Below are positions 1 to 9,336 of a stretch of DNA of 64,000 nt, in pieces. Position 1 is the first letter of the stretch; each line of letters starts with the position of its first letter. This DNA is from Aeromonas lusitana (GTDB lineage: Bacteria > Pseudomonadota > Gammaproteobacteria > Enterobacterales > Aeromonadaceae): NCBI RefSeq assembly GCF_002812985.1, contig NZ_PGCP01000005.1, forward strand, positions 177,186 to 241,185, written 5' to 3'. The position numbers and the translations under genes were made by a program. The notes below the pieces were generated by a model. It saw only the letters and a program-made list of their open reading frames with translations, ran no database searches and was not told where the DNA came from.

Positions 1-2
1 GG

Positions 3-995
3 GTCTCCATCTCCTCCCAGAACCTGATCCCGGTGCACATCGCCTTCATTCCCATCCTGATCCCGCCCCTGTTGCACGTCATGGCCCAGATGCAAATCGA
101 CCGCCGCCAGGTGGCCTGCGTCATCACCTTCGGCCTGACCGCGACCTACATGCTGCTGCCGGTAGGCTTTGGCGGCATCTTCCTGAACAACATCCTGGCC
201 AAGAACCTGATCGACAACGGTGTCGCAGTGGAGCACAGCCAGCTGCCGCTGGCCATGGCCATCCCGGTGTTTGGCATGTTCATCGGTCTGCTGATCGCCG
301 TCTTCTTCAGCTACCGCAAGCCGCGCCAGTACGATCTGGACAAGATCCTGGCCGCCGAGCCTGAGACGGTGGATCTCAACCTCAATCACATCTGGGTGGC
401 CCTGCTGGCCATCGCCGTGGCGCTGGGACTGCAGCTGATGACCAACAGCATAGTGCTGGGTGCGCTGGCCGGTTTCGTCATCTTCACCTGCGGCGGCGTC
501 ATCAAGTTCCGCGAGAGTCAGGACGCCTTCACCCAAGGGGTGCGCATGATGTCCCTCATCGGCTTCATCATGATCTCCGCCGCCGGCTTCGCCGCCGTGA
601 TGAAGGAGACCCACGGGGTCGAGAGCCTGGTGCAGGCCGTCTCCGGCATGATGGCCGGTCACAAGGGCATAGCCGCCTTCCTGATGCTGCTGGTGGGCCT
701 GCTCATCACCATGGGGATCGGCTCTTCCTTCTCCACCGTGCCCATCATAGCCACCATCTATGTGCCCCTGTGCCTCCACCTCGGCTTCTCCCCGCTGGCG
801 ACCATCTCGCTGGTCGGCACCGCAGGTGCGCTGGGGGATGCGGGCTCCCCTGCCTCGGATTCGACCCTGGGGCCCACCTCAGGCCTCAACGCCGACGGTC
901 AGCACGACCACATCTGGGACAGCGTGGTGCCCACCTTTATCCACTACAATATCCCGCTCATCGTCTTCGGCTGGATAGCCGCCATGGTGCTCTAA
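3..995 (+). CDS. Na+/H+ antiporter family protein (5' end outside window)
   Basis: Only the C-terminal part is present: the frame is already open at the window edge, so the start lies upstream. It encodes about 330 residues dominated by hydrophobic membrane segments separated by short loops such as [10 protein letters not shown]. The C-terminal stretch with [20 protein letters not shown] followed by [12 protein letters not shown] is typical of the NhaC/YuiF-like ion transporter group, which exchanges Na+ for H+ at the inner membrane. The family assignment rests on this remembered signature, and the exact substrate is not shown by the sequence. A clear intrinsic terminator follows the stop codon within 35 bases, so this is the end of its transcription unit. 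Confidence 0.8.
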   Translation, partial: VSISSQNLIPVHIAFIPILIPPLLHVMAQMQIDRRQVACVITFGLTATYMLLPVGFGGIFLNNILAKNLIDNGVAVEHSQLPLAMAIPVFGMFIGLLIAVFFSYRKPRQYDLDKILAAEPETVDLNLNHIWVALLAIAVALGLQLMTNSIVLGALAGFVIFTCGGVIKFRESQDAFTQGVRMMSLIGFIMISAAGFAAVMKETHGVESLVQAVSGMMAGHKGIAAFLMLLVGLLITMGIGSSFSTVPIIATIYVPLCLHLGFSPLATISLVGTAGALGDAGSPASDSTLGPTSGLNADGQHDHIWDSVVPTFIHYNIPLIVFGWIAAMVL

Positions 996-1028
996 GCACC
1001 CGGCCAAGAGCACAGACGGATGCAATGC

Positions 1029-1058
1029 AAAAAGGCGACCTTAGGGTCGCCTTTTGTT
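1029..1058 (+). terminator. Intrinsic terminator after antiporter gene
   Basis: A 7-bp GC-rich stem (GGCGACC / GGTCGCC) with a four-base loop is preceded by five A and followed by TTTTGTTT. It lies directly downstream of the antiporter stop codon. Confidence 0.85.
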
Positions 1059-1548
1059 TATCCAGTGCACGCGCAGTGTCAGGTCCACGCCACCAGGGCG
1101 GCACCAACCAGGTCGTCCCCATCATTCTGTCATCCGGCCAGCAGTGCGCGGCCCCTAATCTCGTACAGACAGACGACCTCGGCCCAAACCGATATTACGG
1201 TTGCCCGAGATAGAAGGCCGGCAGGGCACTGAGGACGCGAAAAGAGGTAAACCGCACCGCCAGAGGCGGACAGCGCCACCTCCACGCATCGCATCGCATC
1301 GCATCGCATCGCAAGTTGACGAGGGATCGCAGCAGACAGCCATAGCAATAGTGGTGAGAGCATTATGGTACTAAGCAGATGCGGGATATGCCGATTGCCA
1401 TCAGAAGGCCCCAGCCAGGTCAGTTACTCCCCGAGCCAGAAGGCGGAATACGAGCCGCTATGGGCTGTGACCAACCCCCTAACAGGCAGCAGACCTTCGC
1501 ATCGCATGGGAAACCTGCCCAGCTTGCCAACGGCTGGCAGAGGCGCAT
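1059..1548. other. Intergenic stretch between convergent genes, no gene seen
   Basis: About 490 bases lie between two terminators. Short open frames exist on both strands (for example about 62 codons on the plus strand from 1379), but none has a convincing Shine-Dalgarno sequence, recognisable motif or family resemblance. The only structure seen is the GCATC tandem repeat at 1286-1313. A small RNA cannot be excluded. Confidence 0.5.
1286..1313. repeat. GCATC pentanucleotide tandem repeat
   Basis: Five perfect copies of GCATC followed by GCA form a short simple-sequence repeat in noncoding DNA. A further near copy (CGCATCGCATGG) occurs about 185 bases downstream. The unit number could vary by slippage, but no gene or obvious promoter is placed to be switched by it. 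Confidence 0.9.
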
Positions 1549-1577
1549 AAAAAAGGCCGCTCAATGAGCGGCCTTTT
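1549..1577 (-). terminator. Terminator for deaD (works in both directions)
   Basis: An 8-bp perfect stem GGCCGCTC / GAGCGGCC with loop AAT has six A on the left and TTTT on the right, so it could act on either strand. It lies 18 bases past the stop codon of the minus-strand deaD gene. Confidence 0.88.
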
Positions 1578-1594
1578 ATCAAGGTAATCCGGGC

Positions 1595-3514
1595 TTAGCT
1601 GTCGCGGCGCTTGTTGCCACCGAACTTGCGACCCTTGTCGAAACCACCTTCACGGCGATCCTTGTTGAAAGGACGGTCGCCTTGCGGACGGTCACCCTGG
1701 GGACGACGATCCTTGTTGAAGGTGCGCTCCTTGTTGAAAGGACGGTCGCCACGGGGCGGACGGCTGGCGGTGTTGCTGCCGGCAGGCACTTCGGTGTAGC
1801 GGGTGATCTGCAGCGGGCGCTGGCAGACACGGGCCTTCTTGATCACTTCCAGCACGTCGGCGGTCATGCCCTTGGGCAGATCGACGGTGGAGAAGTCATC
1901 GGCGATGTCGATGTTGCCGATGAAACGGCTCTCGATGTTCGCTTCGTTGGCGATGGCGCCCACGATCTGGCCCGGCTTGACACCGTGATGGGCACCCACG
2001 TCTACGCGGTAGCGCTCCATCTCCACGTCCGGGTTGTCTTTCAGCGGACGGGGCTCCAGGGACGGCATGCGACGGGCCGGACGATCGCCACGGTCACCGA
2101 AATCACGGGCGCCACGGTCGTTGAAGTCACGGCGCTCGAAGTCACGACCACCACGATCGTTGCTGGCGTTCAGCAGCGGATCCGGGATGGAATCATCCAG
2201 CAGCAGCGGTTGGTCGCCCTGTACCAGCTTGGCCAGTGCGGCAGCCAGCTCCATCGGATCGGCAGAATCTTCTTCGATCAGCTCGTTCACCAGGTTGTGG
2301 TAGATCTCGAGCTCTTCACCCATCATGGTCTCGCGGATGCGCTCCTTGAACTTGGCCAGACGGTGCTGGTTGATGTCCTCGGTGCTCGGCATCTTCATCG
2401 GCTCGATGGCCTGACGAGTAGCGTGCTCGATGGCGCGCAGCATGCGGCGCTCACGCGGAGCCACGAACAGGATGGCCTCGCCCTTGCGACCGGCACGACC
2501 GGTACGGCCGATACGGTGAACGTAGGATTCGGTATCGTAAGGAATGTCGTAGTTCACCACGTGAGTGATGCGCTCAACGTCCAGACCACGAGCGACGACG
2601 TCGGTGGCGATCAGGATGTCCAGCTGGCCTTGACGCAGCTTGTCGACGGTACGCTCACGCAGCTTCTGCGGGATGTCACCGTGCAGGGCTTCACAGGCGT
2701 GACCGCGGGCAGCCAGCTTGCCAGCCAGTTCTTCGGCGGCATTCTTGGTGCGCACGAACACCAGAACGGCTTCGTAGGGCTCGACTTCCAGCAGACGGGT
2801 CATGGCGTCCAGCTTGTGCAGACCGGTCACCTGCCAGTAGCGCTGACGGATGGTGGTCGCGGTAGAGGTCTTGGACGCGATCTTGATCTCTTTGGGTTGC
2901 TTCAGGTGCTTCTGGGCAACACGACGGATCTGCTCCGGCATGGTGGCAGAGAACAGGGCAACCTGACGGGTGCTCGGGCACTGATCCATGATCCAGTCAA
3001 CGTCGTCGATGAAGCCCATACGCAGCATTTCATCGGCTTCATCCAGAACCAGGGCACGCAGGCCGGACAGGTCCAGGTTTTTGCGACGGATCAGGTCCAT
3101 CACACGGCCAGGGGTCCCGACGACAACCTGGGCACCGCGGCGCAGGGCGCGGGTCTGGGTTTCGTAAGAAGCGCCACCGTAGATGGGCAGAACGTGGAAA
3201 TCTGGCATGTGGTGGGCATAGCGTTGGCACGCTTCGGCCACCTGCAGCGCCAGCTCACGAGTGGGTGCCAGCACCAAAATCTGAGTGTTACGGTTACCAG
3301 CTTCCAGACGAGACAACAGAGGCAAGGCAAAAGCAGCGGTCTTCCCTGTACCGGTTTGCGCCTGCCCCAGCAGATCGTGTCCCGCCATCAGGTGGGGGAT
3401 TGCTGCGGCCTGGATGGGAGACGGGCGCTCATAGCCCACGTCCTGCAGCGCTTTCAATACAGGCGCGGCCAGTCCAAGCTCACTAAAAAGGGGCAGTTGT
3501 TCGGTATCAGACAT
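1595..3514 (-). CDS. deaD: DEAD-box ATP-dependent RNA helicase DeaD/CsdA
   Basis: Cytoplasmic RNA helicase that unwinds RNA during ribosome assembly and mRNA turnover, especially in the cold. The 639-residue product has AQTGTGKT at 52-59 (motif I), PTRELA, DEAD at 158-161, SAT at 189-191 and HRIGRTGRAG. A DbpA-type RNA-binding domain follows (about 470-555), and then a basic, Arg/Gly/Asp-rich tail with repeated GDRPFNK units. The start at 3514 is chosen because GGAAG lies 7-10 bases upstream and the protein then begins MSDTEQ; an ATG 33 bases further out lacks a good Shine-Dalgarno. The gene stands alone between terminators. Length and domain order match E. coli DeaD. Confidence 0.95.
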   Translation of the reverse strand: MSDTEQLPLFSELGLAAPVLKALQDVGYERPSPIQAAAIPHLMAGHDLLGQAQTGTGKTAAFALPLLSRLEAGNRNTQILVLAPTRELALQVAEACQRYAHHMPDFHVLPIYGGASYETQTRALRRGAQVVVGTPGRVMDLIRRKNLDLSGLRALVLDEADEMLRMGFIDDVDWIMDQCPSTRQVALFSATMPEQIRRVAQKHLKQPKEIKIASKTSTATTIRQRYWQVTGLHKLDAMTRLLEVEPYEAVLVFVRTKNAAEELAGKLAARGHACEALHGDIPQKLRERTVDKLRQGQLDILIATDVVARGLDVERITHVVNYDIPYDTESYVHRIGRTGRAGRKGEAILFVAPRERRMLRAIEHATRQAIEPMKMPSTEDINQHRLAKFKERIRETMMGEELEIYHNLVNELIEEDSADPMELAAALAKLVQGDQPLLLDDSIPDPLLNASNDRGGRDFERRDFNDRGARDFGDRGDRPARRMPSLEPRPLKDNPDVEMERYRVDVGAHHGVKPGQIVGAIANEANIESRFIGNIDIADDFSTVDLPKGMTADVLEVIKKARVCQRPLQITRYTEVPAGSNTASRPPRGDRPFNKERTFNKDRRPQGDRPQGDRPFNKDRREGGFDKGRKFGGNKRRDS

Positions 3515-3570
3515 AGATTCTTCCAGATTAAGGCAGGCGGCTAACACCGCGGAATAGCAAAAAGGCGGCG

Positions 3571-3599
3571 ATTATAGCGCCACTTTGTTCTGCTGTCTT
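3571..3599 (-). promoter_or_regulatory. Probable sigma-70 promoter of deaD
   Basis: On the minus strand a perfect TATAAT (plus-strand 3571-3576) lies 17 bases from AAGACA (3594-3599), a 4/6 match to TTGACA. It would give a leader of roughly 50 bases before the chosen deaD start. Confidence 0.6.
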
Positions 3600-3694
3600 G
3601 AAAAATGTGATAAGCCTCTCAAGACGTTGGCAATTATAGAGGGATCTTGCGACTATGGCTTGCTTATTTTTCACTCATGGTGCGTTATTGCAGA

Positions 3695-4156
3695 TCACTT
3701 CGCGCGCAATTCCTTGTCCTGCTTGTGTTTGAGCACCGCCATGGTCAGCCGACTGGTGCACAATAAACGCGCACGTTCATCCCGAATTTCTATCTGCCAC
3801 ACCTGAGTCGTCGCCCCCAGATGCAAGGGGGTACAGCGCCCTGTCACCTCCCCTTCCCGCTTGGCTCTCAGATGGTTGGCATTGACCTCCAGCCCGACGC
3901 AGTAGCTGTCCGCCCCGACCGCCATGTTGGCCGCGAGGGATCCCAGCGTCTCCGCCAACACTACTGAGGCGCCACCGTGCAACATGCCGAGCGGCTGATG
4001 GGTGCGATGATCCACCGGCATGGTCGCCTCCAGCCAGTCGGGACCAAAGCCGGTATAGAGAATGCCAAGATGGGCCATCAGGGTATTGCGGGAGCTGGCA
4101 TTGAGCCCCTCCAGACTCATGGGCTTGCGCCAGATGGGGGCGTTGTCTTGACTCAT
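3695..4156 (-). CDS. menI: Hotdog-fold thioesterase, MenI/YdiI-like
   Basis: Likely 1,4-dihydroxy-2-naphthoyl-CoA hydrolase of menaquinone synthesis, or a close PaaI-type acyl-CoA thioesterase. The 153-residue product closely follows remembered E. coli YdiI: LEATMPVDHRTHQP, GMLHGGASVVLAETLGS with the catalytic Glu after VLA, GLEVNANHLR and PLHLGATTQVWQIEI. The start at 4156 has AAGGAG about 10 bases upstream; a longer frame would add 39 residues foreign to the family. It is preceded on the same strand by a terminator, so it is probably transcribed separately from ydiJ. The exact substrate is family-based inference. Confidence 0.85.
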   Translation of the reverse strand: MSQDNAPIWRKPMSLEGLNASSRNTLMAHLGILYTGFGPDWLEATMPVDHRTHQPLGMLHGGASVVLAETLGSLAANMAVGADSYCVGLEVNANHLRAKREGEVTGRCTPLHLGATTQVWQIEIRDERARLLCTSRLTMAVLKHKQDKELRAK

Positions 4157-4250
4157 GGTGGGCAGACTCCTTATGTGATTAATGAACAGGATCAATGGCT
4201 TGCCACTGACCATATCAAAACTGCCGTGCCATGCGCAAAAATGGGACAAC

Positions 4251-4276
4251 AAAATGCCCCGATAGCGGGGCATTTT
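4251..4276 (-). terminator. Terminator after the ydiJ-linked gene
   Basis: The palindrome AAAATGCCCC / GGGGCATTTT with a six-base loop lies 34 bases past the stop of the minus-strand gene at 4310. T runs are present on both strands. Confidence 0.8.
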
Positions 4277-4309
4277 GAGACAGACAGGACTCGGCAGGTA
4301 TAAGCCCCT

Positions 4310-4798
4310 TCACCAGGGGTAGGTGACCCCGGGCCACTCGTCCCAGGGGGTATCCCGTCCCGGCAAGCAGGGTTCAGACCAGTGCCATGTCTTGCCAAGC
4401 CAGGCGCGCAGCTCGGCTTCCAGCTCGGCATCCCCAAGGGGCGCATCGGCCACCTTCCAGAAGAAGAGCTCCACCTCCACCTCCGGCAGCACAGAGGGGT
4501 AGAGGTAGACCCCGCCCCAAAACTCGGGCTCCCGCTCCGGGCTCCAGAGGCCATAGGCGAAGGAGCGTTTGGCCAGAAACTCGGTGCGCTGCCACGCCAG
4601 ATCGTCCTCATGCTGACCCAGACTGAAGCTCTCGGAGGGCCAGACATCGTTCGGGCGAAACAGCTGATGCAACTGCTCGCACTCGCGCAACATGGCCACA
4701 AACTCCACCACCGCCTGGGTCGGGCTGGTCGGCAACAGCAGGAAGCTTGGGTGCCGATAGGCTTGCGGCACCCGAAACCGCTTGGGTAGCGTCAGCAT
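4310..4798 (-). CDS. Small uncharacterised protein, possible GNAT-like fold, coupled to ydiJ
   Basis: A 162-residue cytoplasmic protein with no signal peptide or membrane segment. It is rich in aromatic and acidic residues (FWGGVYLYPSVLPEVEVEL, then WHWSEPCLPG). The alternation of a hydrophobic strand and an acidic helix is reminiscent of acetyltransferase-like folds, but I do not see a convincing acetyl-CoA binding loop, so the function is unassigned. Its ATG overlaps the ydiJ stop by one base (TGATG), implying translational coupling and a role linked to YdiJ. A terminator follows. The frame and coding character are secure; the fold suggestion is weak. Confidence 0.75.
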   Translation of the reverse strand: MLTLPKRFRVPQAYRHPSFLLLPTSPTQAVVEFVAMLRECEQLHQLFRPNDVWPSESFSLGQHEDDLAWQRTEFLAKRSFAYGLWSPEREPEFWGGVYLYPSVLPEVEVELFFWKVADAPLGDAELEAELRAWLGKTWHWSEPCLPGRDTPWDEWPGVTYPW

Positions 4799-7700
4799 CA
4801 GAGCAGTTCCAGCAGGGCCTGCAGCGGATGCTTGAGTTTCTCCCCCTCCATCCGCTTCACCTGACTGCGGCAGGAATAGCCGGTGGCGAGGCAGCGCGCC
4901 TTCGGCAGGCGAGCGAGGGGCTCAGCCCAGCTAAGGCCATAGATCCCCTTGGAGTTTTCCACCTGCTTGGCGTCATGACCATAGGTGCCCGCCATGCCGC
5001 AGCAACCCACAGACACCGGCTGCAACCTGGCGCCAAAGCGGCTGAACAGGGTGCTCCAGTCGCCGTGGGTCGAGGGCTTGGCGGTCTTCTCGGTGCAGTG
5101 GGCGAACAGATACCAGGGCTCTCCCTCCCCTTGCCCGGCTACGCGAGTCTCAGGGGCGGGTAACTTGTCTGCTGGCAAGGAGAGCAGCCACTCCTGGGGC
5201 AGCATCACCTGGAAGTCGCCACGAGCCGGACCGAGGGCCTTGGCATACTCGTCCCGATAGCAGAGCACCAGGGAAGGGTCGACCCCCACCATGGGGATGC
5301 CCAGCGCCGCCATCTTGTTGAGGAACTGGGCGCTGCTTGCGGCGGTGCGGGCGAAGGCACGCAGGAACCCCTTCACGTGCTGGGGTTTGCCGTTGGGCTT
5401 GAACGGCAGCAAATAGGGCTGAAGTCCGAGTTTACTCGCGAGTTTAACCAGATCACGCACCACGGGCGCGTCGTAATAACTGGTAAAGGGGTCCTGTACG
5501 ATAAGAACGACTTTTTGGCGCTGCTCGGGGCTCATGGCCTCGAGCCCCGGCAGATCAAAGTAACGGGCGCGGCTGTCACGTAGAGAGTCGGCCAGGGTCG
5601 GCACCGAGAGCAGGGGCACATCCACCATGCCGATGCTCTTCTCGGTCGCCTTCTGGGCCCACTCTTTTTCCAGGAAGAAGTTGACCAGCTTGGGTGCCTT
5701 GGCGAGCAGGGGCGCATAGCTTTCGACTGTGCCGACGAAGTAATCCTTGGGGCCGCGCAGGTAGCGGCTGTGATAGAGCTGCATGAAACGGGCACGGAAG
5801 CTCGGCACATCCACCTTGATGGGGCACTGGCTGGTGCACGCCTTGCACGCGAGGCACCCTTCCATCGCCTCCATCACCTCGTGGGAGAAATCATACTGGC
5901 CGCGGGCACGGGCCACCGTATTGCGCAGCTTGTCGACGATGGCCTTGATGCGCAAACCGCCGCTTTGCAGCTCAATCTCTTCACTCAAGGGATCGAAGCC
6001 CTGCTCCGCCAGCTGGCGCAGCCATTCGCGCATCAAGCCTGCCCGCCCCTTGGGAGAGTGGCGCCTGTCCTTGCTTATCTTGACCGAGGGGCACATGGGG
6101 GAATCGGTCTCGAAGGTGAAGCAGAGGCCGTTGCCGTTGCAATCCAGTGCCCGGGTGTAGCTTTCCCGCACGGCGATGGGGATCTGACGATCGAACTTGC
6201 CGCGCTTGGGCCCGTCCACCGACACCAGTTCGGCGCCGCTGCCATAGGGCACGCAGATCTTGCCGGGGTTGATGCGGTTATGGGGGTCGAAGGCCCCTTT
6301 CACCCGCTGCAACTCCTCCCACAGCTCGCCGAAGAAGGCGGGGCTGTATTCGGAGCGAAAGCCCTTGCCGTGCTCCCCCCACATCAGGCCGCCATATTTG
6401 GCGGTGAGCGCCACCACCTGATCCGAGATGCGTCTCAGCAATACTTCCTGCTCGGGGTCGCACAGGTCCAACGCAGGACGCACGTGCAAGACACCCGCAT
6501 CAACGTGGCCGAACATGCCGTAGTCCAGGCCATGGCCGTCCAGCAGGGTGCGAAACTCCATGATAAAGTCCGCGAGTGACTCGGGAGGAACCGCCGTGTC
6601 TTCGGTGAAGGCCACCGGCTTCTTGCGCCCTTCGGCGTTGCCAAGCAGCCCCACCGACTTCTTGCGCATGGCGTAGATGGTCTCGATGCTCGGCAGATGG
6701 CTGCACACCTGATAACCGATGACCCCTACCTCCCCGTTCGCCAGCAAGCCGTCGATACGCCGGCACAGCTCGGTCACCTTGGCTTGGTGCTCGGCTTCAT
6801 CGGTATCCGCAAACTCGACGATGTTGAGCCCCTGCAGATCCTTGCCGGGCACGTCCTGAATAAACTCTTTGACCGAATGCCAGATGATGTCGGCGCGAGC
6901 CAGTCCCAGCACCCGGGAGTCCACCGTCTCCACCGACAGGGCATGGGCCTGCACCATAAAGGGGGCATTTCTGAGTGCTGACGGGAAGCTGTCGTACTTG
7001 ACGTTGACCAGGGTGCGGTAGCGCGGGATGGGGGTGATGTTGAGGCGAGCCTCTGTGATGAAACCGAGGGACCCTTCCGAGCCACACAGCACCCGGCTGA
7101 CGTCCAGAGTATCGCTCTCGGGAATATAGAGGTGCTTGAGATCGTAACCGGTCAGGAAGCGGTTGAGCTTGGGGAAGGTCGCTTCTATGTCGGCGCGCCT
7201 CTCCTTGCCGATGCGATAGAGGGTGCGATAGATTTCCCCTTCCCGGTTCTCCAGTGCCAGCTTCTCTTCGAGCCGCGCGCCATTGACCGGCTCTGTGGTC
7301 ATGAGATCGCCGTTCTCCAGCACGGCCTTGAGCCCCAGCACGTGATCCGAGGTCTTGCCGTACACCAGAGACCCCTGGCCGGAGGCATCCGTGTTGACCA
7401 TGCCCCCTAAGGTGGCGCGGTTGGAGGTGGAGAGATCCGGCGAGAAGAAGTAACCGTGGGGCTTTAGATAAGCGTTGAGTTGATCCTTCACCACCCCGGC
7501 CTGGGCCCGCACCCAACCCTCTTCCAGATTAATTTCCAGGATCTGGTTCATATGGCGCGAGAGATCGACGATAATGCCGCCGCCCAGAGACTGGCCATTG
7601 GTGCCGGTGCCACCGCCGCGAGGGAAGAAACTCAAGGCGGCATAGGCGCTCTCCTGGGCCAATCTGAGCATCACCGCAATATCGTCCGCGCTGCGCGGAT

Positions 7701-7869
7701 AGAGGACCGCCTCTGGAATAACCTGATAGACGCTGTTGTCCGTCGCCATCGCCAACCGGCTTGCATAAGACTTTTCGATATCACCACGAAATGCGCTGCG
7801 TCCCAATATGTCGAGGAACTGCAGGGTTGTGGATGACAAACTGTCCTGGTAATCGAGTCTCGGGATCAT
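4798..7869 (-). CDS. ydiJ: FAD/4Fe-4S D-2-hydroxyacid dehydrogenase YdiJ
   Basis: Large cytoplasmic flavo-iron-sulfur oxidoreductase of the D-2-hydroxyglutarate/D-lactate dehydrogenase family. The 1023 residues begin with a FAD-binding type 4 domain (FFPRGGGTGTNGQSL near residue 80-95) and continue with a FAD-linked oxidase C domain. A ferredoxin-like cluster motif CLACKACTSQCP lies near residue 670, and a CCG domain near 955 contains CCGMAGTYGHD. Length and architecture match E. coli YdiJ. The start at 7869 has AAGGA 5-9 bases upstream. The following gene overlaps its stop by one base. The physiological electron acceptor cannot be read from the sequence. Confidence 0.92.
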   Translation of the reverse strand: MIPRLDYQDSLSSTTLQFLDILGRSAFRGDIEKSYASRLAMATDNSVYQVIPEAVLYPRSADDIAVMLRLAQESAYAALSFFPRGGGTGTNGQSLGGGIIVDLSRHMNQILEINLEEGWVRAQAGVVKDQLNAYLKPHGYFFSPDLSTSNRATLGGMVNTDASGQGSLVYGKTSDHVLGLKAVLENGDLMTTEPVNGARLEEKLALENREGEIYRTLYRIGKERRADIEATFPKLNRFLTGYDLKHLYIPESDTLDVSRVLCGSEGSLGFITEARLNITPIPRYRTLVNVKYDSFPSALRNAPFMVQAHALSVETVDSRVLGLARADIIWHSVKEFIQDVPGKDLQGLNIVEFADTDEAEHQAKVTELCRRIDGLLANGEVGVIGYQVCSHLPSIETIYAMRKKSVGLLGNAEGRKKPVAFTEDTAVPPESLADFIMEFRTLLDGHGLDYGMFGHVDAGVLHVRPALDLCDPEQEVLLRRISDQVVALTAKYGGLMWGEHGKGFRSEYSPAFFGELWEELQRVKGAFDPHNRINPGKICVPYGSGAELVSVDGPKRGKFDRQIPIAVRESYTRALDCNGNGLCFTFETDSPMCPSVKISKDRRHSPKGRAGLMREWLRQLAEQGFDPLSEEIELQSGGLRIKAIVDKLRNTVARARGQYDFSHEVMEAMEGCLACKACTSQCPIKVDVPSFRARFMQLYHSRYLRGPKDYFVGTVESYAPLLAKAPKLVNFFLEKEWAQKATEKSIGMVDVPLLSVPTLADSLRDSRARYFDLPGLEAMSPEQRQKVVLIVQDPFTSYYDAPVVRDLVKLASKLGLQPYLLPFKPNGKPQHVKGFLRAFARTAASSAQFLNKMAALGIPMVGVDPSLVLCYRDEYAKALGPARGDFQVMLPQEWLLSLPADKLPAPETRVAGQGEGEPWYLFAHCTEKTAKPSTHGDWSTLFSRFGARLQPVSVGCCGMAGTYGHDAKQVENSKGIYGLSWAEPLARLPKARCLATGYSCRSQVKRMEGEKLKHPLQALLELL

Positions 7870-8037
7870 GAATCCTTGTTCCCTTCCTTTGCTTGATGCC
7901 GGAGTGCCGGCGACAACGACCGCCAGACCCGCCTCTCTCGGGCAGCCTTGGCCGGTCCGCTCACATGTGAGCCGGCAGTATATCAGCTAGAAAACCGCTT
8001 GCGCGCTCAATCTTCACCATTTGAAAGGAGGACTTTT

Positions 8038-8964
8038 ATGGCTCATTACAGCCATGTTATCAGTACGCTTATTCGCACCGAAAAACAGGCTCTGACCCTG
8101 TCGTTGTTCGGCTGCATCGGTTTCGCCCTGTTCGGGATCGGCTACGGCCTGTTCGTCGGCTCCAACGCCATCATGCTCGATGGCATCTTCACCCTGTTCA
8201 GCATGGGTATGACGGGCCTCGGACTCATCACCGCCTACCTGGTCACCCGCCCCTCAGATGCGCGCTTTCAGTACGGCTACGCCCACTTCGAACCCATCAC
8301 CAACGTCATCAACGGCACCATCGTCTTGCTGCTCTGCCTCGGCGCCTTCTATAGCGGCATCACCACCTTGCTGGACGGTGGGCGGGAGATAGACCTCGGT
8401 CACGCCCTCATCTACGCCGCCGTCTGTACCTTCTTCTGCGCCATCATCTACAAGGTTGAGTCTGCGGTTGCGGAGCGGATCGGCTCTGAGCTGGTGCGGG
8501 TCGACTCCAAGGAGTGGCTGGTCGACACCCTGCTGAGCACCACCTTGCTCATCGGTTTCGTGATCGCCATCGGCCTTGAGGCCATCGGTTACGGTCACTA
8601 CAACCGCTACATAGACCCGATACTGGTCACCCTGCTGGCCCTGTGCGCCACCCTGATCCCCATCAAGGTGCTGGGCCGCAACCTGCGGGAGGTACTGAAA
8701 GTCGCCCCCAAGGGAGAAGTCACCCAGCGAGTCGAACACGAGATCGAGGCCCTGCGCCAGCGTCATGGCATCGAGTGCTACAGCCACCTGGCGAAAAGCG
8801 GCCGCCGCTTCGATCTGGAATTGAACATCCTGGTGGCGCCGGATCAGGAGTGGCCCATCGAGCGTCAGGACGCCCTGCGTCAGGAGCTCTGGTCCCGCCT
8901 CGGCGACACCCTGGGGGATGCCTGGCTCTCGGTCTGCTTCACCCGCGAGAAACGCTGGCTCTGA
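8038..8964 (+). CDS. Cation diffusion facilitator (CDF) family transporter with atypical metal site
   Basis: Inner-membrane proton/metal antiporter type protein of 308 residues. It has about six membrane segments and a cytoplasmic C-terminal domain from about residue 225. The start at 8038 has a perfect AAAGGAGG Shine-Dalgarno; a longer frame lacks one. TM2 carries D48 (NAIMLDGIFTLFS), but the second Asp expected four residues later in FieF-like proteins is T52. TM5 has E159-x3-D163 (DSKEWLVD) instead of His-x3-Asp. It therefore belongs to a divergent CDF branch, and the transported ion is uncertain. It is divergent from ydiJ, with no partner gene. Confidence 0.85.
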   Translation: MAHYSHVISTLIRTEKQALTLSLFGCIGFALFGIGYGLFVGSNAIMLDGIFTLFSMGMTGLGLITAYLVTRPSDARFQYGYAHFEPITNVINGTIVLLLCLGAFYSGITTLLDGGREIDLGHALIYAAVCTFFCAIIYKVESAVAERIGSELVRVDSKEWLVDTLLSTTLLIGFVIAIGLEAIGYGHYNRYIDPILVTLLALCATLIPIKVLGRNLREVLKVAPKGEVTQRVEHEIEALRQRHGIECYSHLAKSGRRFDLELNILVAPDQEWPIERQDALRQELWSRLGDTLGDAWLSVCFTREKRWL

Positions 8965-8981
8965 CCTCTTACCCTCTCATG

Positions 8982-9006
8982 CCACGCGGGGCCTGGCCTC
9001 GCGTGG
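8982..9006 (+). terminator. Hairpin after CDF gene, possible weak terminator
   Basis: The 7-bp stem CCACGCG / CGCGTGG lies 18 bases past the stop codon. No T run follows, so Rho-independent activity is doubtful. Confidence 0.4.
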
Positions 9007-9336
9007 TGATGACGCGGCAAGATCCTGTACCTTTCGGCCGCTCACATCGCCCATCAAATAGTGCCCTCCACCCATTAACGCCTCCCCTTAATGTTGCATT
9101 TCCTCTGTCTTTATTCGCATTAATGTGACTGCTTACGTAAATAAGATGCAGCTCATCCTGAGTGCGTATCAATAACCATTAGCATGTACAAAACAATACA
9201 AAAATTTCGTTGCCAAAATTAAGTGCTGACGCTATTTATTCTCACCGCGAACGAAAGGATATTCGCCAAAGCACCTTGTTGTTATGCCTAAATAAAATAA
9301 CAAGCAACATATTGTTAAACAGTAAAGGTAATAGTC
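9007..9336 (+). other. AT-rich upstream region of the 9337 gene
   Basis: About 330 noncoding bases whose composition turns AT-rich after about 9050. It contains a TTACGTAA palindrome (9133-9140) and the inverted repeat TAACAAGCAACATATTGTTA shortly before the Shine-Dalgarno. The promoter of the next gene must lie here, but no single -10/-35 pair stands out. Confidence 0.5.

Noticed and set aside
1286..1313. CRISPR-like repeats
   Set aside because: The repeat unit is only five bases with no spacers; no CRISPR array or cas gene was seen anywhere in the window.
1379..1567. 62-codon open frame in the gap before deaD
   Set aside because: Runs through the deaD terminator and has no ribosome site or family resemblance.
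1682..3544. 620-codon open frame on the plus strand opposite deaD
   Set aside because: It is the antisense shadow of a high-GC helicase gene; no ribosome site, no recognisable motif, and deaD is certain.
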